Below are positions 16,895 to 26,950 of a stretch of 47,613 nucleotides of DNA, one piece after another; the stretch's first letter is position 1, and every line of letters starts with the position of its first letter. Location of the stretch: NCBI GenBank assembly GCA_903875605.1, contig CAIQWT010000071.1, positions 1 to 47,613 on the forward strand, in the 5' to 3' direction. The notes beneath the pieces are model-generated. The model made no database searches and had not been told where the DNA came from. It saw only the letters and a list, made by a program, of their open reading frames with translations. The position numbers were made by a program, and so were the translations under genes. The DNA is from an uncultured Geobacteraceae bacterium (GTDB lineage Bacteria > Desulfobacterota > Desulfuromonadia > Geobacterales > Pseudopelobacteraceae).

Positions 16895-18001
16895 TTACTT
16901 GGATAGTTTGGCCCTGATGGCCTCGACGACATAATACGCGTCATTTATTGCGGTATAAATGAGGTTTGGGTGTCTTTCCTCAGCAATGGAACCTTCGCTG
17001 ATCTTCATGTAGGAGGGGGATATTGCTCCACCTATTACATACACTCCCTTCCGGGTGGATTCAAATTCAGATGATAGCAGTACCAGGCGTTCGCCCTCTT
17101 TTGCAATTTTACAGACGCCTGAAGTGCAGGCGATACTCTGAATGTTCAATTTGTCAAAGATTGGAACCGGCCCCTGTGATCCGATACAGGCGATAACATT
17201 CTGCATCGGAAAGCTCAGGGCATGGTATAGGTCTATGCCATCTTCCTGTTTAAATTCATTAATTCGGATAACCAGCCTATCCACTCCTACATCATCAACT
17301 TCACCAATACGCACCAAAGCTCCAGGCAATAACCTGATATTTCCACCCAGCAATATTTCTTCACCAAGGCGCTGAGCTGTTTCTTTATTGACATCAAACG
17401 TTTCAGCTTTGTGAGCCCAGTAAACAGGGTGAGTGTCTCCAGCCTCACGTTTAGTTTTCAGAATATTAATAATTACGTCCGCAGCAGTATTACCACCACC
17501 GATTACCAATGTTTTTATACCGACATATTTACCGGGATCATCAACATTTTTAGCAACCATCTTGGCATCACCATAAACGGAGAGCTCTCGCGGTATATTG
17601 CTGCCGAAGGAAAGTACGACCTTTCTTCCCTTAAAATTACCTTTGGATGTGATGACCGTCAGGCCATCGCGCTCATCTTTGATGTCTTCAAATTCAACTT
17701 CCGTTTGCACAAGCAGATTTTCATGCTGAACAAAATGCTGAACATACTGGAGATAGCTCTCGACAGTCACCGGCTTGTCAGGCGGACGTAATTCATCAAC
17801 CATAAATGGATCCGGGGCGTCTTTTGGTTTTGAGGCGTAAACAAGCTTACCTTCGGGATAACTGTTGGCAATTCCTTGAAAAATAGCTTTTCCCGACTCG
17901 AGTACCAGATATGAAAGACCATTTTTATGGCAAAGATATGCAGTAGAAAGACCAGCCGGACCACCACCTATAATTACAACATCATAAATTGTATTTTTCA
18001 T
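16895..18001 (-). CDS. FAD/NAD(P)-dependent oxidoreductase, thioredoxin-reductase-like fold
   Basis: A 368-residue flavoprotein. ATG 18001 is supported by AAGGA seven bases upstream and by the dinucleotide-binding motif at the N-terminus: VVIIGGGPAGLSTAYL (8-23) binds FAD, and a second motif, TLVIGGGNTAADV, in the middle binds NAD(P)H. The late VYVIGGA segment fits the third FAD contact. No redox-active C-x2-C pair is present, which separates it from thioredoxin reductases and places it nearer to YpdA-like or ferredoxin-NADP reductase-like flavoproteins. Electron acceptor is unknown. It stands alone between a terminator and a divergent ytxH-like gene. Confidence 0.72.
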   Translation of the reverse strand: MKNTIYDVVIIGGGPAGLSTAYLCHKNGLSYLVLESGKAIFQGIANSYPEGKLVYASKPKDAPDPFMVDELRPPDKPVTVESYLQYVQHFVQHENLLVQTEVEFEDIKDERDGLTVITSKGNFKGRKVVLSFGSNIPRELSVYGDAKMVAKNVDDPGKYVGIKTLVIGGGNTAADVIINILKTKREAGDTHPVYWAHKAETFDVNKETAQRLGEEILLGGNIRLLPGALVRIGEVDDVGVDRLVIRINEFKQEDGIDLYHALSFPMQNVIACIGSQGPVPIFDKLNIQSIACTSGVCKIAKEGERLVLLSSEFESTRKGVYVIGGAISPSYMKISEGSIAEERHPNLIYTAINDAYYVVEAIRAKLSK

Positions 18002-18084
18002 TTGGACATCCTTGTGATTGTAACTAGAATGTAAAGACGGCTGAATTATTACATGATTTGTTAAAAAGATAAAGTGGTATGGGC

Positions 18085-18112
18085 TTGTCATATCTGTAAG
18101 ATGCGCTATTAT
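18085..18112 (+). promoter_or_regulatory. Sigma-70-type promoter for the YtxH-like gene
   Basis: TTGTCA (18085-18090), a 16-base spacer and TATTAT (18107-18112) sit 31 bases before the start codon, with an AGAGGAGG ribosome site between. Confidence 0.6.
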
Positions 18113-18142
18113 TAAGTCATCATATCAAAGAGGAGGTCATCA

Positions 18143-18484
18143 ATGGAAGATAGAGATAAAAAAATTGCAGCTGCGGCTTTACTGGTTTTTGCTGGTGGAG
18201 TTATAGGAGCTGGTCTGGCTCTACTGTTTGCCCCCCAGTCGGGTAGCAGGACAAGGGGGAAAATTATTAGCTACTCAAAAAAAGCCCGTAACAGGGCCGA
18301 TGAAGTAGTAGTTGATCTTGCTGCCGATGTTTCAAATTTAGTGGAAACAATCGGTGAGAAGACTGATGATCTTTTGGAAAAGGGCAAGGAAGTTGCGGGT
18401 GGAGCCAGAAAAGATCTAATCCGGCTGATTGAAGAGGGGGCCTCCAAGCTTGAAAAGTTCAGGACATTGCTGAGCAGAATGTAA
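18143..18484 (+). CDS. YtxH-like small membrane protein
   Basis: A 113-residue protein after a strong AGAGGAGG ribosome site. Residues 9-30 form a Gly/Ala-rich membrane segment ending in LLFAPQSGSRTRGKI, the hallmark of YtxH/GvpP-like proteins. The remainder is a charged amphipathic helix region likely to form a coiled coil or to lie on the membrane. Relatives are often stress-induced; function is unknown. It has its own promoter and a downstream hairpin. Confidence 0.82.
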   Translation: MEDRDKKIAAAALLVFAGGVIGAGLALLFAPQSGSRTRGKIISYSKKARNRADEVVVDLAADVSNLVETIGEKTDDLLEKGKEVAGGARKDLIRLIEEGASKLEKFRTLLSRM

Positions 18485-18511
18485 ATTATATAAAAATGAA
18501 GGCATGGATCA

Positions 18512-18548
18512 AATAGCGACTGATACTAATTCGATATCAGTCGCTATT
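18512..18548 (+). terminator. Hairpin between convergent ytxH-like and nucleotidase genes
   Basis: A perfect 14-bp inverted repeat (18512-18525 with 18535-18548, 9-base loop) is flanked by AT-rich DNA without a long T run. Its place between convergent stops suggests a bidirectional terminator. Confidence 0.65.
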
Positions 18549-18559
18549 AATTTAATTGC

Positions 18560-19240
18560 CTATATAGTTATGCAGCTACTACCTTTTTTAGGGATAAGTC
18601 TTTTAAAATATTCAATTGTTGTAAAATGCTCCGACTGACTCGGTTCAATTTTAGAACTGTATCGACTAATATAAATAAGGTAGCGAATTAAAAAAGTTTG
18701 CGCAGTTTTCAAGTTGGCTTCACTGTCCTCACCCAGCATAGTGCGTTCCGGTTCATAACTGATGAAACTCTGTAATTCACCCCAGAAACGAACATCTTCT
18801 TTAGGTAGTCCGACCTGATGAGCAGAAATAATGCCGTCAAAATAAGCACCTATGCGAGTTTTTTTCATCTTTAGATCGAGTGTTTTCGAATGGGCATTGG
18901 TAACCAGCCAGACTGTTTTACCGGTATGTTTAAGAAACAGAAGAAATTCTATAACATGGGGATGTATAGCAATTAAGTGTTCAATCTCCTGTTTTAAAAC
19001 AGGAATATCCAGTTTAAGGCAATCCGACCAGTAATCAAGATCGGTCCAGTTTAGTGTATTTTCCTGGCTACGAAAAAGTCTGTACAGGTGTTCCTTCGCG
19101 TACTCCAGCGTCTTATGATTTTGCTGACTCCAGCGCTTTGGTACATGCTCTAACCAGAAATGATCGTCAAAATGGCGATCAAGGATTGTTCCGTCCATAT
19201 CAAGAAGTACAGTGTCTATTTTATCCCAATCAATTATCAT
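18560..19240 (-). CDS. HAD-family hydrolase, YrfG-like GMP/IMP nucleotidase
   Basis: A 226-residue soluble HAD phosphatase. Motif I is DMDGT (14-18) with nucleophile Asp14 and acid/base Asp16. Motif II lies in VWLVTNAHS and motif IV in MLGEDSEANL. The cap region carries LNWTDLDYWSDCLKLDI, closely resembling the equivalent segment of E. coli YrfG, which hydrolyses GMP and IMP. That match suggests purine nucleotidase activity; substrate is inferred. The gene converges on ytxH and diverges from miaB. Confidence 0.78.
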   Translation of the reverse strand: MIIDWDKIDTVLLDMDGTILDRHFDDHFWLEHVPKRWSQQNHKTLEYAKEHLYRLFRSQENTLNWTDLDYWSDCLKLDIPVLKQEIEHLIAIHPHVIEFLLFLKHTGKTVWLVTNAHSKTLDLKMKKTRIGAYFDGIISAHQVGLPKEDVRFWGELQSFISYEPERTMLGEDSEANLKTAQTFLIRYLIYISRYSSKIEPSQSEHFTTIEYFKRLIPKKGSSCITI

Positions 19241-19353
19241 CTGCCATCCGTTCCGTCTTTGGTATTAAAACTCTCACGAAGAATACGTTTCAAAAGCACC
19301 TTTTGTCAAGAGACGGAAATAGAACTTGAACCAACCCATACGAGCCAATTCAT

Positions 19354-19383
19354 TTGACTTTAACGGTACTTGTCGCGTATAAA
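19354..19383 (+). promoter_or_regulatory. Promoter for miaB, close to the start codon
   Basis: TTGACT (19354-19359), an 18-base spacer and TATAAA (19378-19383). Transcription would begin near 19390, only about six bases before ATG 19396, where there is no Shine-Dalgarno sequence, implying a nearly leaderless mRNA. Confidence 0.6.
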
Positions 19384-19395
19384 ACTCGATCGACT

Positions 19396-20715
19396 ATGCT
19401 TGATAAACTTATTTACATAGAAACCTTTGGCTGCCAGATGAATGTAAACGATTCTGAACGAATCGTCTCAATGCTTGCTGAACTTGGGTATGCTCCGACT
19501 AATGATCCGGCCACTGCTGACATGATCCTGCTCAATACCTGCAGTGTGCGTGGTGGTGCGGAAGAAAAAGTTTATAGACGGCTCGCAAATTTGCGCATCT
19601 ATAAACGGGATGGCAAAAAACAGATTATTGCTGTTGGCGGATGTGTCGCCCAACAGGAAGGTGAAGAACTCCTTCGCAAACTTCCCTATCTGGATCTGGT
19701 CATTGGCACCCACAACCTGCATCTGCTACCGGATATGGTGATAGGTGCCGAACATGGTGAACGGCGGTCTGAAACGACCTTTATTGATAACGAACAGCGG
19801 CTTGACCTGTTTCCCTCAATCAAGGGGGAGTCACGCTTATCACGCTTTGTCACAGTAATGCAGGGTTGTGACAATTTTTGTTCATACTGCATAGTGCCTT
19901 TTGTTCGTGGCCGCGAGATCAGTCGCCGCTCAAAAGATATCCTGACAGAAGTCAGACAACTGGCTGATGATGGCGTTAGAGAAGTTATTCTGCTCGGTCA
20001 GAATGTAAACTCTTATGGCAGCAAAATAGATTATGAGCCGACATTTGCAGAATTAATTCAACAGGTTGCCGAAATCAAAGGTATAGACCGTATTCGCTTC
20101 ACAACGTCGCACCCCAAAGATATGTCTGATGATCTGATTGCTTGTTTTGGTAACGTACCCAAACTGAGCGGCCAGATTCATTTACCGGCTCAGTCCGGAA
20201 GCGATGCTGTCCTATCGTTAATGGGGCGTGGCTATACTCGAAACTCTTATCTGGAAAAAATTTGCAAACTAAAGACTATACGGCCGGATATTGTTGTTAC
20301 GGGAGATATTATTGTCGGTTTTCCAGGTGAAAGTGATGCAGACTTTGAGCAGTCCCTCTCCCTTATGGAAGAGGTGCGTTATATCGACCTGTTTTCTTTT
20401 GTCTACTCACCGCGCCCCGGTACCAAAGCGGCAAAATTACATGATGATCTGCCACGCACGCTAAAAATGTCCCGACTTGATCAGTTAATGGAGCTTCAAA
20501 GGCGTATTACCCGCGAGATCAGTCAAACCTATATCGGTAGCATAATGAATGTTCTGGCAGAAGGGGAGGGCAAACTGCCCGGACAGATTTCCGGTAAAGC
20601 TGACATCGGACGCATTGTCAACTTTACAGGAGACGTTTCCATGATAGGCAGTTTTATTGATGTAAAAATTACCAAAGCGTACCCGAATTCGCTGCTTGGT
20701 GAACTATATAAATAG
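19396..20715 (+). CDS. miaB: tRNA-2-methylthio-N6-dimethylallyladenosine synthase MiaB
   Basis: Radical-SAM methylthiotransferase that converts i6A37 to ms2i6A37 in tRNAs reading U-starting codons. The 439-residue product has the full architecture: an N-terminal UPF0004 domain with cluster cysteines 13, 49 and 83 (FGCQMN, NTCSVR, GGCVAQ), the radical-SAM motif GCDNFCSYC (Cys158, 162, 165), and a C-terminal TRAM domain beginning near 375. ATG 19396 gives the standard MiaB N-terminus; an in-frame TTG at 19354 is rejected because it lies in the -35 box. glnS follows after 19 bases, so the promoter probably serves a miaB-glnS unit or a longer one through der. Confidence 0.95.
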   Translation: MLDKLIYIETFGCQMNVNDSERIVSMLAELGYAPTNDPATADMILLNTCSVRGGAEEKVYRRLANLRIYKRDGKKQIIAVGGCVAQQEGEELLRKLPYLDLVIGTHNLHLLPDMVIGAEHGERRSETTFIDNEQRLDLFPSIKGESRLSRFVTVMQGCDNFCSYCIVPFVRGREISRRSKDILTEVRQLADDGVREVILLGQNVNSYGSKIDYEPTFAELIQQVAEIKGIDRIRFTTSHPKDMSDDLIACFGNVPKLSGQIHLPAQSGSDAVLSLMGRGYTRNSYLEKICKLKTIRPDIVVTGDIIVGFPGESDADFEQSLSLMEEVRYIDLFSFVYSPRPGTKAAKLHDDLPRTLKMSRLDQLMELQRRITREISQTYIGSIMNVLAEGEGKLPGQISGKADIGRIVNFTGDVSMIGSFIDVKITKAYPNSLLGELYK

Positions 20716-20734
20716 CAATCAAGAGGCTATCACG

Positions 20735-22411
20735 ATGAATACCGAATTAACTGCCGCTGCTTCCAATAATTTTCTAAAAACTATAATCGACGAAGATCTG
20801 AAGAGCGGAAAACACAGCTGTATAGTGACCCGCTTTCCACCTGAACCGAACGGCTATCTTCATATCGGTCATGCCAAGTCGATCTGCATTAATTTTGGCC
20901 TGGCTCGTGAATTTGGGGGTCGCTGTCATCTCCGCTTTGATGATACCAATCCGGCCAAGGAAGAGCGAGAATATATAGAATCAATCAAGGAAAGTGTGAG
21001 TTGGCTAGGCTTTGATTGGGGTGAGCACCTGTATTACGCATCTGATAACTTTGAGCAGCTTTATCAGTGGGCGGTTTTTCTCATTGAACAGGAGAAAGCA
21101 TACGTAGAAGACCTTAATGCTGAGCAGATTAGAGCACATCGCGGCACATTGACTGAGCCCGGAACAAACAGCCCGTTTCGTACCCGCTCAGTTGCGGAGA
21201 ATCTGGATCTGTTCAGCCGTATGCGTGACGGTGAGTTCCCCGATGGAACACGTGTTCTTCGCGCTAAAATAGATATGGCCTCGCCGAATATTAATCTGCG
21301 TGATCCTGTTCTCTATCGGATACTCCACACACCTCATCCGCATGTTGGCGATGCGTGGAAGATCTACCCGATGTACGACTTTGCCCATGGGCAGACCGAT
21401 GCTATTGAGGGAATAACGCACTCGATATGTACTCTGGAGTTTGAGTCCCACAAACCCCTTTATGAATGGTTCCTGGACAATCTACCGGTGTCGGTGCGAC
21501 CGCGGCAGTATGAATTTGCCCGACTGAATCTGACCTATACGGTGATGAGTAAAAGAAAGCTTCAGGAACTGGTTAAGCTTGGCATAGTCAGTGGCTGGGA
21601 CGATCCCCGCCTGCCAACTTTGGAGGGGCTGAAACGCCGTGGTTTCACAGCTGTGTCAGTGAGAAATTTCTGTGAACAGATTGGTGTAGGCAGAAGCGAC
21701 TCTTGGATTGATGTCTCTACTCTGGAAGAATGTGTCCGCTCCGACCTGAATGAATCAGCACCAAGAGTCATGGCGGTGTTGCGACCAATTAAGATGGTGA
21801 TTGATAATTTTCCAGATGATTTAATAGAAGAATCGCAGGCAGCCAACCACCCTCAAAACCCTGAAATGGGCTGTCGCACCATCCATTTCGGCCGTGAAAT
21901 ATGGATTGATTCAGATGATTTCATGGAGATGCCAAGCAAAGGTTTTCACCGTCTGACTGTTGGCGGCGAAGTGAAGCTCCGCTTTGGCTATATCATCAAA
22001 TGCCTACGAATTATCAAGGACGGGCAGGGTAAAATAGTAGAACTGCACGGAGAATATGATCCTGCATCGCGTGAGGGGATTCACACCGCAGATGGTAGAA
22101 AGGTCAAAGGAGTCATTCACTGGGTTTCTGCTTCAAACGCCGTAACGGCTGAAGTTCGTCTCTTTGACCGGCTCTTCAATGATCCGAATCCTGATCGCGG
22201 CGGAGCTGATTACAAACAGTTTCTCAACCCGAATTCAGTTGAAACTCTGACAAATTGTAAGCTAGAAGCATCACTGGCGGCAGCAGACGTTGAAACGCGT
22301 TACCAGTTTGAACGTCTGGGTTATTTCCGTATGGATCCAAAGGATTCACTCACAAGCAAACCCGTATTTAATCGAATAGTCACATTACGTGATGCATGGA
22401 ATAAGAAGTAA
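20735..22411 (+). CDS. glnS: Glutaminyl-tRNA synthetase
   Basis: Class I aminoacyl-tRNA synthetase charging tRNA-Gln. The 558-residue protein carries [16 protein letters not shown] with HIGH at 43-46, the DDTNP motif, and VMSKRKL as its KMSKS loop. The C-terminal half contains two beta-barrel anticodon-binding domains. An HIGH motif flanked by PEPNGYLH and the VMSKR form identify GlnRS rather than GluRS. Start ATG 20735 has AGAGG ahead of it. Its presence suggests direct glutaminylation rather than sole dependence on the GatCAB amidotransferase route. Confidence 0.96.
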   Translation: MNTELTAAASNNFLKTIIDEDLKSGKHSCIVTRFPPEPNGYLHIGHAKSICINFGLAREFGGRCHLRFDDTNPAKEEREYIESIKESVSWLGFDWGEHLYYASDNFEQLYQWAVFLIEQEKAYVEDLNAEQIRAHRGTLTEPGTNSPFRTRSVAENLDLFSRMRDGEFPDGTRVLRAKIDMASPNINLRDPVLYRILHTPHPHVGDAWKIYPMYDFAHGQTDAIEGITHSICTLEFESHKPLYEWFLDNLPVSVRPRQYEFARLNLTYTVMSKRKLQELVKLGIVSGWDDPRLPTLEGLKRRGFTAVSVRNFCEQIGVGRSDSWIDVSTLEECVRSDLNESAPRVMAVLRPIKMVIDNFPDDLIEESQAANHPQNPEMGCRTIHFGREIWIDSDDFMEMPSKGFHRLTVGGEVKLRFGYIIKCLRIIKDGQGKIVELHGEYDPASREGIHTADGRKVKGVIHWVSASNAVTAEVRLFDRLFNDPNPDRGGADYKQFLNPNSVETLTNCKLEASLAAADVETRYQFERLGYFRMDPKDSLTSKPVFNRIVTLRDAWNKK

Positions 22412-22437
22412 AACATGAAAGAGTGGTATATAAACAT

Positions 22438-23328
22438 ATGAATAATAAAAAGTTTACATCTGGTTTTGTTTCAATAATCGGCCGCCCTAATGTTGGAAAG
22501 TCAACGCTATTGAACAGCATTATCGGCGAAAAAATCGTAATTACATCTGACAAACCACAGACCACCCGCAACCGGATTCAGGGGATTCACAACATTCCTG
22601 ACGGTCAGATCGTTTTTATTGATACTCCCGGTATTCACAGCGGTCATTCACGCTTGAACAGAAGCATGGTTGATGTGGCACGCTCTGCAATCAGTGGCGT
22701 TGATCTTCTGATGCTGGTTGTTGAAGCAACATCTTGTGCCGACCACGCGTTTGTTCAGGATATACTTGGTAAAGTAAAAATTCCGGTTGTGCTGGTTATA
22801 AACAAAATAGATCTGCTATCTGATAAAAATCAGGTACTGAAGAAAATTGCTGACTGGGCTGCTATTTTCCAGTTCAAAGAAATTGTTCCGGTTTCGGCCG
22901 GTCGCAATGACGGAGTAGAACAGTTGGTTTCAATTGTAAGTGGCTATCTTCCTGAAGGTCCGGCTATGTTCCCGGATGATATCCTGACTGATATGCCGGA
23001 AAAATTTATCGTGGCTGAGATGATTCGTGAAAAAATTTTTCGCCTGACACGTGACGAAGTACCGTATTCGACCGCGGTAGTGGTGGAAAGCTTCATCGAG
23101 CGGGAGAACGGCGTAATTGCCATTTCAGCGGCCATTATGCTGGAACGCACCACTCAGAAGGGGATCATAATCGGTGCAAAGGGTGAAATGCTGAAAAAAA
23201 TCGGTAGTCAGGCCAGACAGGATATCGAACGTCTGCTTGCCACCAGAATATATCTTGAGCTGTTCGTCAAAGTTGTTGAAAACTGGAGCGAACGACCTTC
23301 AAAATTGAGAGAACTGGGATACGAATGA
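22438..23328 (+). CDS. era: GTPase Era
   Basis: Essential ribosome-assembly GTPase that binds the 3' end of 16S rRNA. The 296-residue product shows G1 [10 protein letters not shown]2 region TTRNRIQG, G3 DTPGIH and G4 NKID, followed by a KH RNA-binding domain with [18 protein letters not shown] 22438 is the best match to the family start; an in-frame GTG at 22423 is possible and lies nearer a GAAAGAG stretch. The stop overlaps the der start by four bases. Confidence 0.95.
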   Translation: MNNKKFTSGFVSIIGRPNVGKSTLLNSIIGEKIVITSDKPQTTRNRIQGIHNIPDGQIVFIDTPGIHSGHSRLNRSMVDVARSAISGVDLLMLVVEATSCADHAFVQDILGKVKIPVVLVINKIDLLSDKNQVLKKIADWAAIFQFKEIVPVSAGRNDGVEQLVSIVSGYLPEGPAMFPDDILTDMPEKFIVAEMIREKIFRLTRDEVPYSTAVVVESFIERENGVIAISAAIMLERTTQKGIIIGAKGEMLKKIGSQARQDIERLLATRIYLELFVKVVENWSERPSKLRELGYE

Positions 23329-24677
23329 AACCTTTAGTAGCTATTGTCGGACGTCCAAACGTAGGTAAGTCAACCCTTTTTAACCGTTTGCTAGGCCACC
23401 GTCGCGCAATTGTAGACGATACTCCAGGTGTAACGCGTGACCGCAACTATGCCAACATTACCCGTTTCGATAAGCCGTTCATACTTATTGATACCGGCGG
23501 ATTCGAGCCGGTAACCGAAAACCGTCTGCCACAGCAGATGCGTGAACAATCGCGACTGGCTATTGAAGAGGCGGATGTCATTATTTTCATGATGGATGCC
23601 CGAAGCGGTCTTACTCCTGCAGACATCGAGGTGGCAGAAATGCTGCGTCGTGTCCGCAAACCGGTATTTTTTGTGGTTAATAAAGTTGATGGAGACAAAT
23701 TGGAGAATGAATCAGCTGAATTCTATTCTCTCGGAATTGGTGAGCTGTATACGATCTCGGCTGAACACAATCGCGGAGTTATCGACCTGGTTGAAAATAT
23801 TCTTGATGTTTTTCCACCGGCTGAAGTAGCTGATCCTGAAGAAAATATTACCCGAATTGCCGTAGTCGGAAGACCTAACGTAGGTAAGTCTTCACTGGTC
23901 AACCGCCTCCTTGGTTTTGAGCGTGTTGTAGCAAATGAGACAGCCGGTACAACACGTGATTCTGTCGACACACCCTTTACCTGTAACAAAAAACCGTATG
24001 TTCTTATTGATACTGCAGGAATTCGTCGTAAGGGTAAAACGACTGAAAAACTTGAAAAATATAGTGTTTGTGATGCGTTACGCAGTATAGAACGTGCCGA
24101 CGTGGTACTGATGGTAATTAATGCCGAAGAAGGTGTTACTGAACAGGATGAGCGTATTGCCGGATATATTCATGAAGCGGGAAAAGGCTGCGTGTTTGTT
24201 ATCAACAAATGGGACCTGCTTGAAAAGGATAATGCTACCCTTGGTATTTATATTGCTAAAATAAGAGACGGCTTTAAATACCTGGCATATGCCCCTATTG
24301 TCTGCGTATCTGCCAAGACCGGCCAGCGTTCCGGTAAAATAATAGCCACGGTTGATGAGGTTATGGAGCAGTATTGTCGGCGCGTCACCACTTCAGAGCT
24401 TGTGCATGTTTTTACTGACGCCATTGAATCTCACCACGCACCGCTGTCACACGGACGCAGGGTTAAATTTTACTTTGCGACTCAGGTTGCAACCCGCCCA
24501 CCGGCCTTTGTTATTTTTACTAACCAGCCTGATAATATCCATTACTCTTATGAACGCTACCTTATAAATAAATTTCGTGAAGCTTTCGGCTTTGACGGCG
24601 TTCCATTGCGCCTGATGTTCAGGGGCAGGGATAAAACAGACACCTCCCGTAAACCTGGAGCTGATCGTTCCACATAG
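23325..24677 (+). CDS. der: GTPase Der (EngA), two tandem G domains
   Basis: 50S ribosome-assembly factor unique in having two consecutive G domains. The 450-residue product shows GRPNVGKST at residues 9-17 with DTGGF as G3, then a second GRPNVGKSS near 180 with DTAGI and NKWD, and a C-terminal KH-like domain ending in a basic tail. ATG is coupled to the era stop (ATGA). An AT-rich imperfect inverted repeat at 24733-24763 may end the transcript. Confidence 0.96.
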   Translation: MKPLVAIVGRPNVGKSTLFNRLLGHRRAIVDDTPGVTRDRNYANITRFDKPFILIDTGGFEPVTENRLPQQMREQSRLAIEEADVIIFMMDARSGLTPADIEVAEMLRRVRKPVFFVVNKVDGDKLENESAEFYSLGIGELYTISAEHNRGVIDLVENILDVFPPAEVADPEENITRIAVVGRPNVGKSSLVNRLLGFERVVANETAGTTRDSVDTPFTCNKKPYVLIDTAGIRRKGKTTEKLEKYSVCDALRSIERADVVLMVINAEEGVTEQDERIAGYIHEAGKGCVFVINKWDLLEKDNATLGIYIAKIRDGFKYLAYAPIVCVSAKTGQRSGKIIATVDEVMEQYCRRVTTSELVHVFTDAIESHHAPLSHGRRVKFYFATQVATRPPAFVIFTNQPDNIHYSYERYLINKFREAFGFDGVPLRLMFRGRDKTDTSRKPGADRST

Positions 24678-24817
24678 AATAACATCCGATAAGGGCTTTA
24701 CTTGAGCTAGACGTTACGATATATATTTCTATAGTTTTTACCACCTTTATGTAATTAAAAACTGTTTGTATTTCATTTGTTTTTTTGACTGGATACTGTG
24801 CAGATGGATAGAAATAA

Positions 24818-26488
24818 ATGAGCCTGGTAGGTAACCTAGAAGAGTTGGGGCTTGGCGAGATATTGCAGATCGTTAGTCTCAGTAGAAAAACCGGCGTCCT
24901 TTCCTTGAGTAGCAGGGGGAGGGATGGCTCGGTTTTTTTTCGTCAGGGTCAAGTTGTGAGAGCATCTTCCAGCACTTATCAACAGAGTCTGGGAGAAGTG
25001 TTGATCCAAAAGGGGGTCATTGATCTTGCACTGTTGCGCAAGTCACTAGCACTGCAGCAGGAACAAGGTTTCAGTGAGCGCCTGGGTGTGATTCTGGTAA
25101 AATACTTCGGTGTGTCACAGGAGATCATTGAGGATGTTGTAAGGGAACAGATAGAAAATGTAGTTTTTTCTCTATTTGCATGGGTAGAGGGTGTTTTTAC
25201 TTTTGAAGTCCAGAATACAATCGAAACCGTTGATGGCACGAAGCTTGATCCACTGCAATTCATGCTGGACCAAGGGTTAAATCCACAGTTTCTTGCTATG
25301 GAAGGCACCAGAATATTAGACGAAAAACGCCATGCTGCTGAAATGGGATACTCTGGAGAAAAATCACCTGAGAACCATTCAGATTTTGAATTTGATCTGG
25401 TAGATGTTCCGGAATATCCGCTTGAGTCACTACTCGAGACCAGGCAGACTGTAATCATTGTCGATGATGACGGTCCAACACTGCGGGCTATGACTGAAGG
25501 ACTTACTGGAAAAGGTTTTGTAGTTCATGCTATGACACGCAGCGAAGATACGCTGATCAATGTTGATGTGCTGCACAGGAGCGGTGAACGACCTGTGGTT
25601 ATCATCGATATGATCATGCCCAAAATGGACGGATCCGGCGTACTTGGTGGGGTTGAACTTCTAGAACTCCTACATAATAACTTTAAAGATTTAAAGCTGA
25701 TTATCATGACGGATTATCATCACGCTGAGGCGGAAAAGAAGATCCATGAACTCGGGTGCCTTTTTGTTATGAAGCCTCGTAGAATAGAAATTGACACTAC
25801 GACTATCATGGACTCTTTTATTTCCAGGATTGTACATGATATTCGTAAAACGACAGATACTGAAATGTTAGGCGAGTGGCAGAATCGTTTCGACCTTGGT
25901 GACGAACTTCGCATTGAGATGGGAGAAGATGATGACATGCCACACGCCTTAGAATTCCCGCAGCAGAGTGGAGGTTTATCACTACTGCGCGGTATGCTCG
26001 AAGAGTTGAACAACCCTGATCTGCAAGGTGGTGTATTATTATTGGTACTGCGATTCGCTTCTGAATTTGTCAACAGGGCTATTATTTTCACCTTGAATAA
26101 CCAGGTCATTTCCGGGTTCGGACAATTTGGCATTACCGGCGGTACAATCAGTGGTGATGAAAGGGTACGAGCAATTCATTTTCCTTCTGAAACCGGTTCA
26201 ATGTTCGACGAACCGCTTAGAACTGGACAATCGCTCACCTTCTCGCCCCTCAATACTGCAATGGATTCCCACATTTTTGAACAACTGGGTGGTGAAATTC
26301 CAACAGAGGTTTTTATTGGGCTACTGATCAGCCAGTCTCGTGTCATCGGGTTTCTCTACGGAGATAACCTACCGAATAAGCAGTCTATTGGTGATGTTGA
26401 ACCGCTGTCGATTTTTCTTTCACAGGCGGGTATAACAATCGAGAAGTCGTTACTAGAACGTCAACTTAATGAGAGGTTAACCCCGTGA
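24818..26488 (+). CDS. DUF4388-receiver signalling protein
   Basis: A 556-residue cytosolic protein opening the chemosensory locus. Residues 1-125 are a DUF4388/PatA-type domain (GNLEELGLGEILQIVSLSRKTG with FFRQGQVVRA), followed by a helical region. Residues about 212-330 form a receiver domain: VIIVDDDG acidic pocket, IIDMIMPKMDG with the likely phospho-Asp, and VMKPRR with the conserved Lys. The C-terminal 375-556 looks like a GAF-type domain (FLYGDN, PLSIFLSQAGITIEKS). No output enzyme is seen. The 4-base overlap with the following cheY-like gene implies coupled translation. A hub converting phosphorylation by CheA into protein interactions is plausible but inferred. Confidence 0.8.
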   Translation: MSLVGNLEELGLGEILQIVSLSRKTGVLSLSSRGRDGSVFFRQGQVVRASSSTYQQSLGEVLIQKGVIDLALLRKSLALQQEQGFSERLGVILVKYFGVSQEIIEDVVREQIENVVFSLFAWVEGVFTFEVQNTIETVDGTKLDPLQFMLDQGLNPQFLAMEGTRILDEKRHAAEMGYSGEKSPENHSDFEFDLVDVPEYPLESLLETRQTVIIVDDDGPTLRAMTEGLTGKGFVVHAMTRSEDTLINVDVLHRSGERPVVIIDMIMPKMDGSGVLGGVELLELLHNNFKDLKLIIMTDYHHAEAEKKIHELGCLFVMKPRRIEIDTTTIMDSFISRIVHDIRKTTDTEMLGEWQNRFDLGDELRIEMGEDDDMPHALEFPQQSGGLSLLRGMLEELNNPDLQGGVLLLVLRFASEFVNRAIIFTLNNQVISGFGQFGITGGTISGDERVRAIHFPSETGSMFDEPLRTGQSLTFSPLNTAMDSHIFEQLGGEIPTEVFIGLLISQSRVIGFLYGDNLPNKQSIGDVEPLSIFLSQAGITIEKSLLERQLNERLTP

Positions 26489-26865
26489 GTACCAAGACAA
26501 TTTTGATTGCCGATGATTCGGCAACCATGCGAGCCATGTTGGTTGCCACTGTTGAAGAACTTGGTGATTATCATGTAGTTGAGGCCTCAAGCGGTTTTGA
26601 GGCGTTGCGACTACTTCCAAGGGATCATGTTGACCTCATCCTTACTGATATAAATATGCCTGATATCAATGGGCTAGAATTGATAAGTTATTTGCGTAAC
26701 AATCCGAATTATAAAAACATTCCAGTTTTTATAATTTCTACTGAGAGTAGTGCCAAAGATATCGAAAAAGGCAAAAAACTCGGAGCCGATGAATACGTAA
26801 TCAAGCCGTTTTCCCCGTTAACTCTTCAGCGACTAATTAATCAGTACTTGAATAAGACGGTGTAA
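26485..26865 (+). CDS. CheY-like single-domain response regulator
   Basis: A 126-residue receiver with a GTG start overlapping the previous stop. Key residues: acidic pair in IADDSATMRAM, phospho-Asp in ILTDINMPDING, Ser/Thr in FIISTES and Lys in VIKPFSP. Without an output domain it should act like CheY by phosphorylation-dependent binding, with CheA encoded just downstream as likely donor. Confidence 0.9.
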   Translation: MSTKTILIADDSATMRAMLVATVEELGDYHVVEASSGFEALRLLPRDHVDLILTDINMPDINGLELISYLRNNPNYKNIPVFIISTESSAKDIEKGKKLGADEYVIKPFSPLTLQRLINQYLNKTV

Positions 26866-26950
26866 CTATCTGCCTTATAGTATTTATGTTTTAACTAAAT
26901 ACATCCTGTAACGCGCATGCCTGCCTATAAGTGGGTTGGGGTACATTGTA

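Noticed and set aside
24979-25458. 159-codon open frame on the minus strand
   Set aside because: Antisense to the DUF4388-receiver gene; Ser-rich with no domain.
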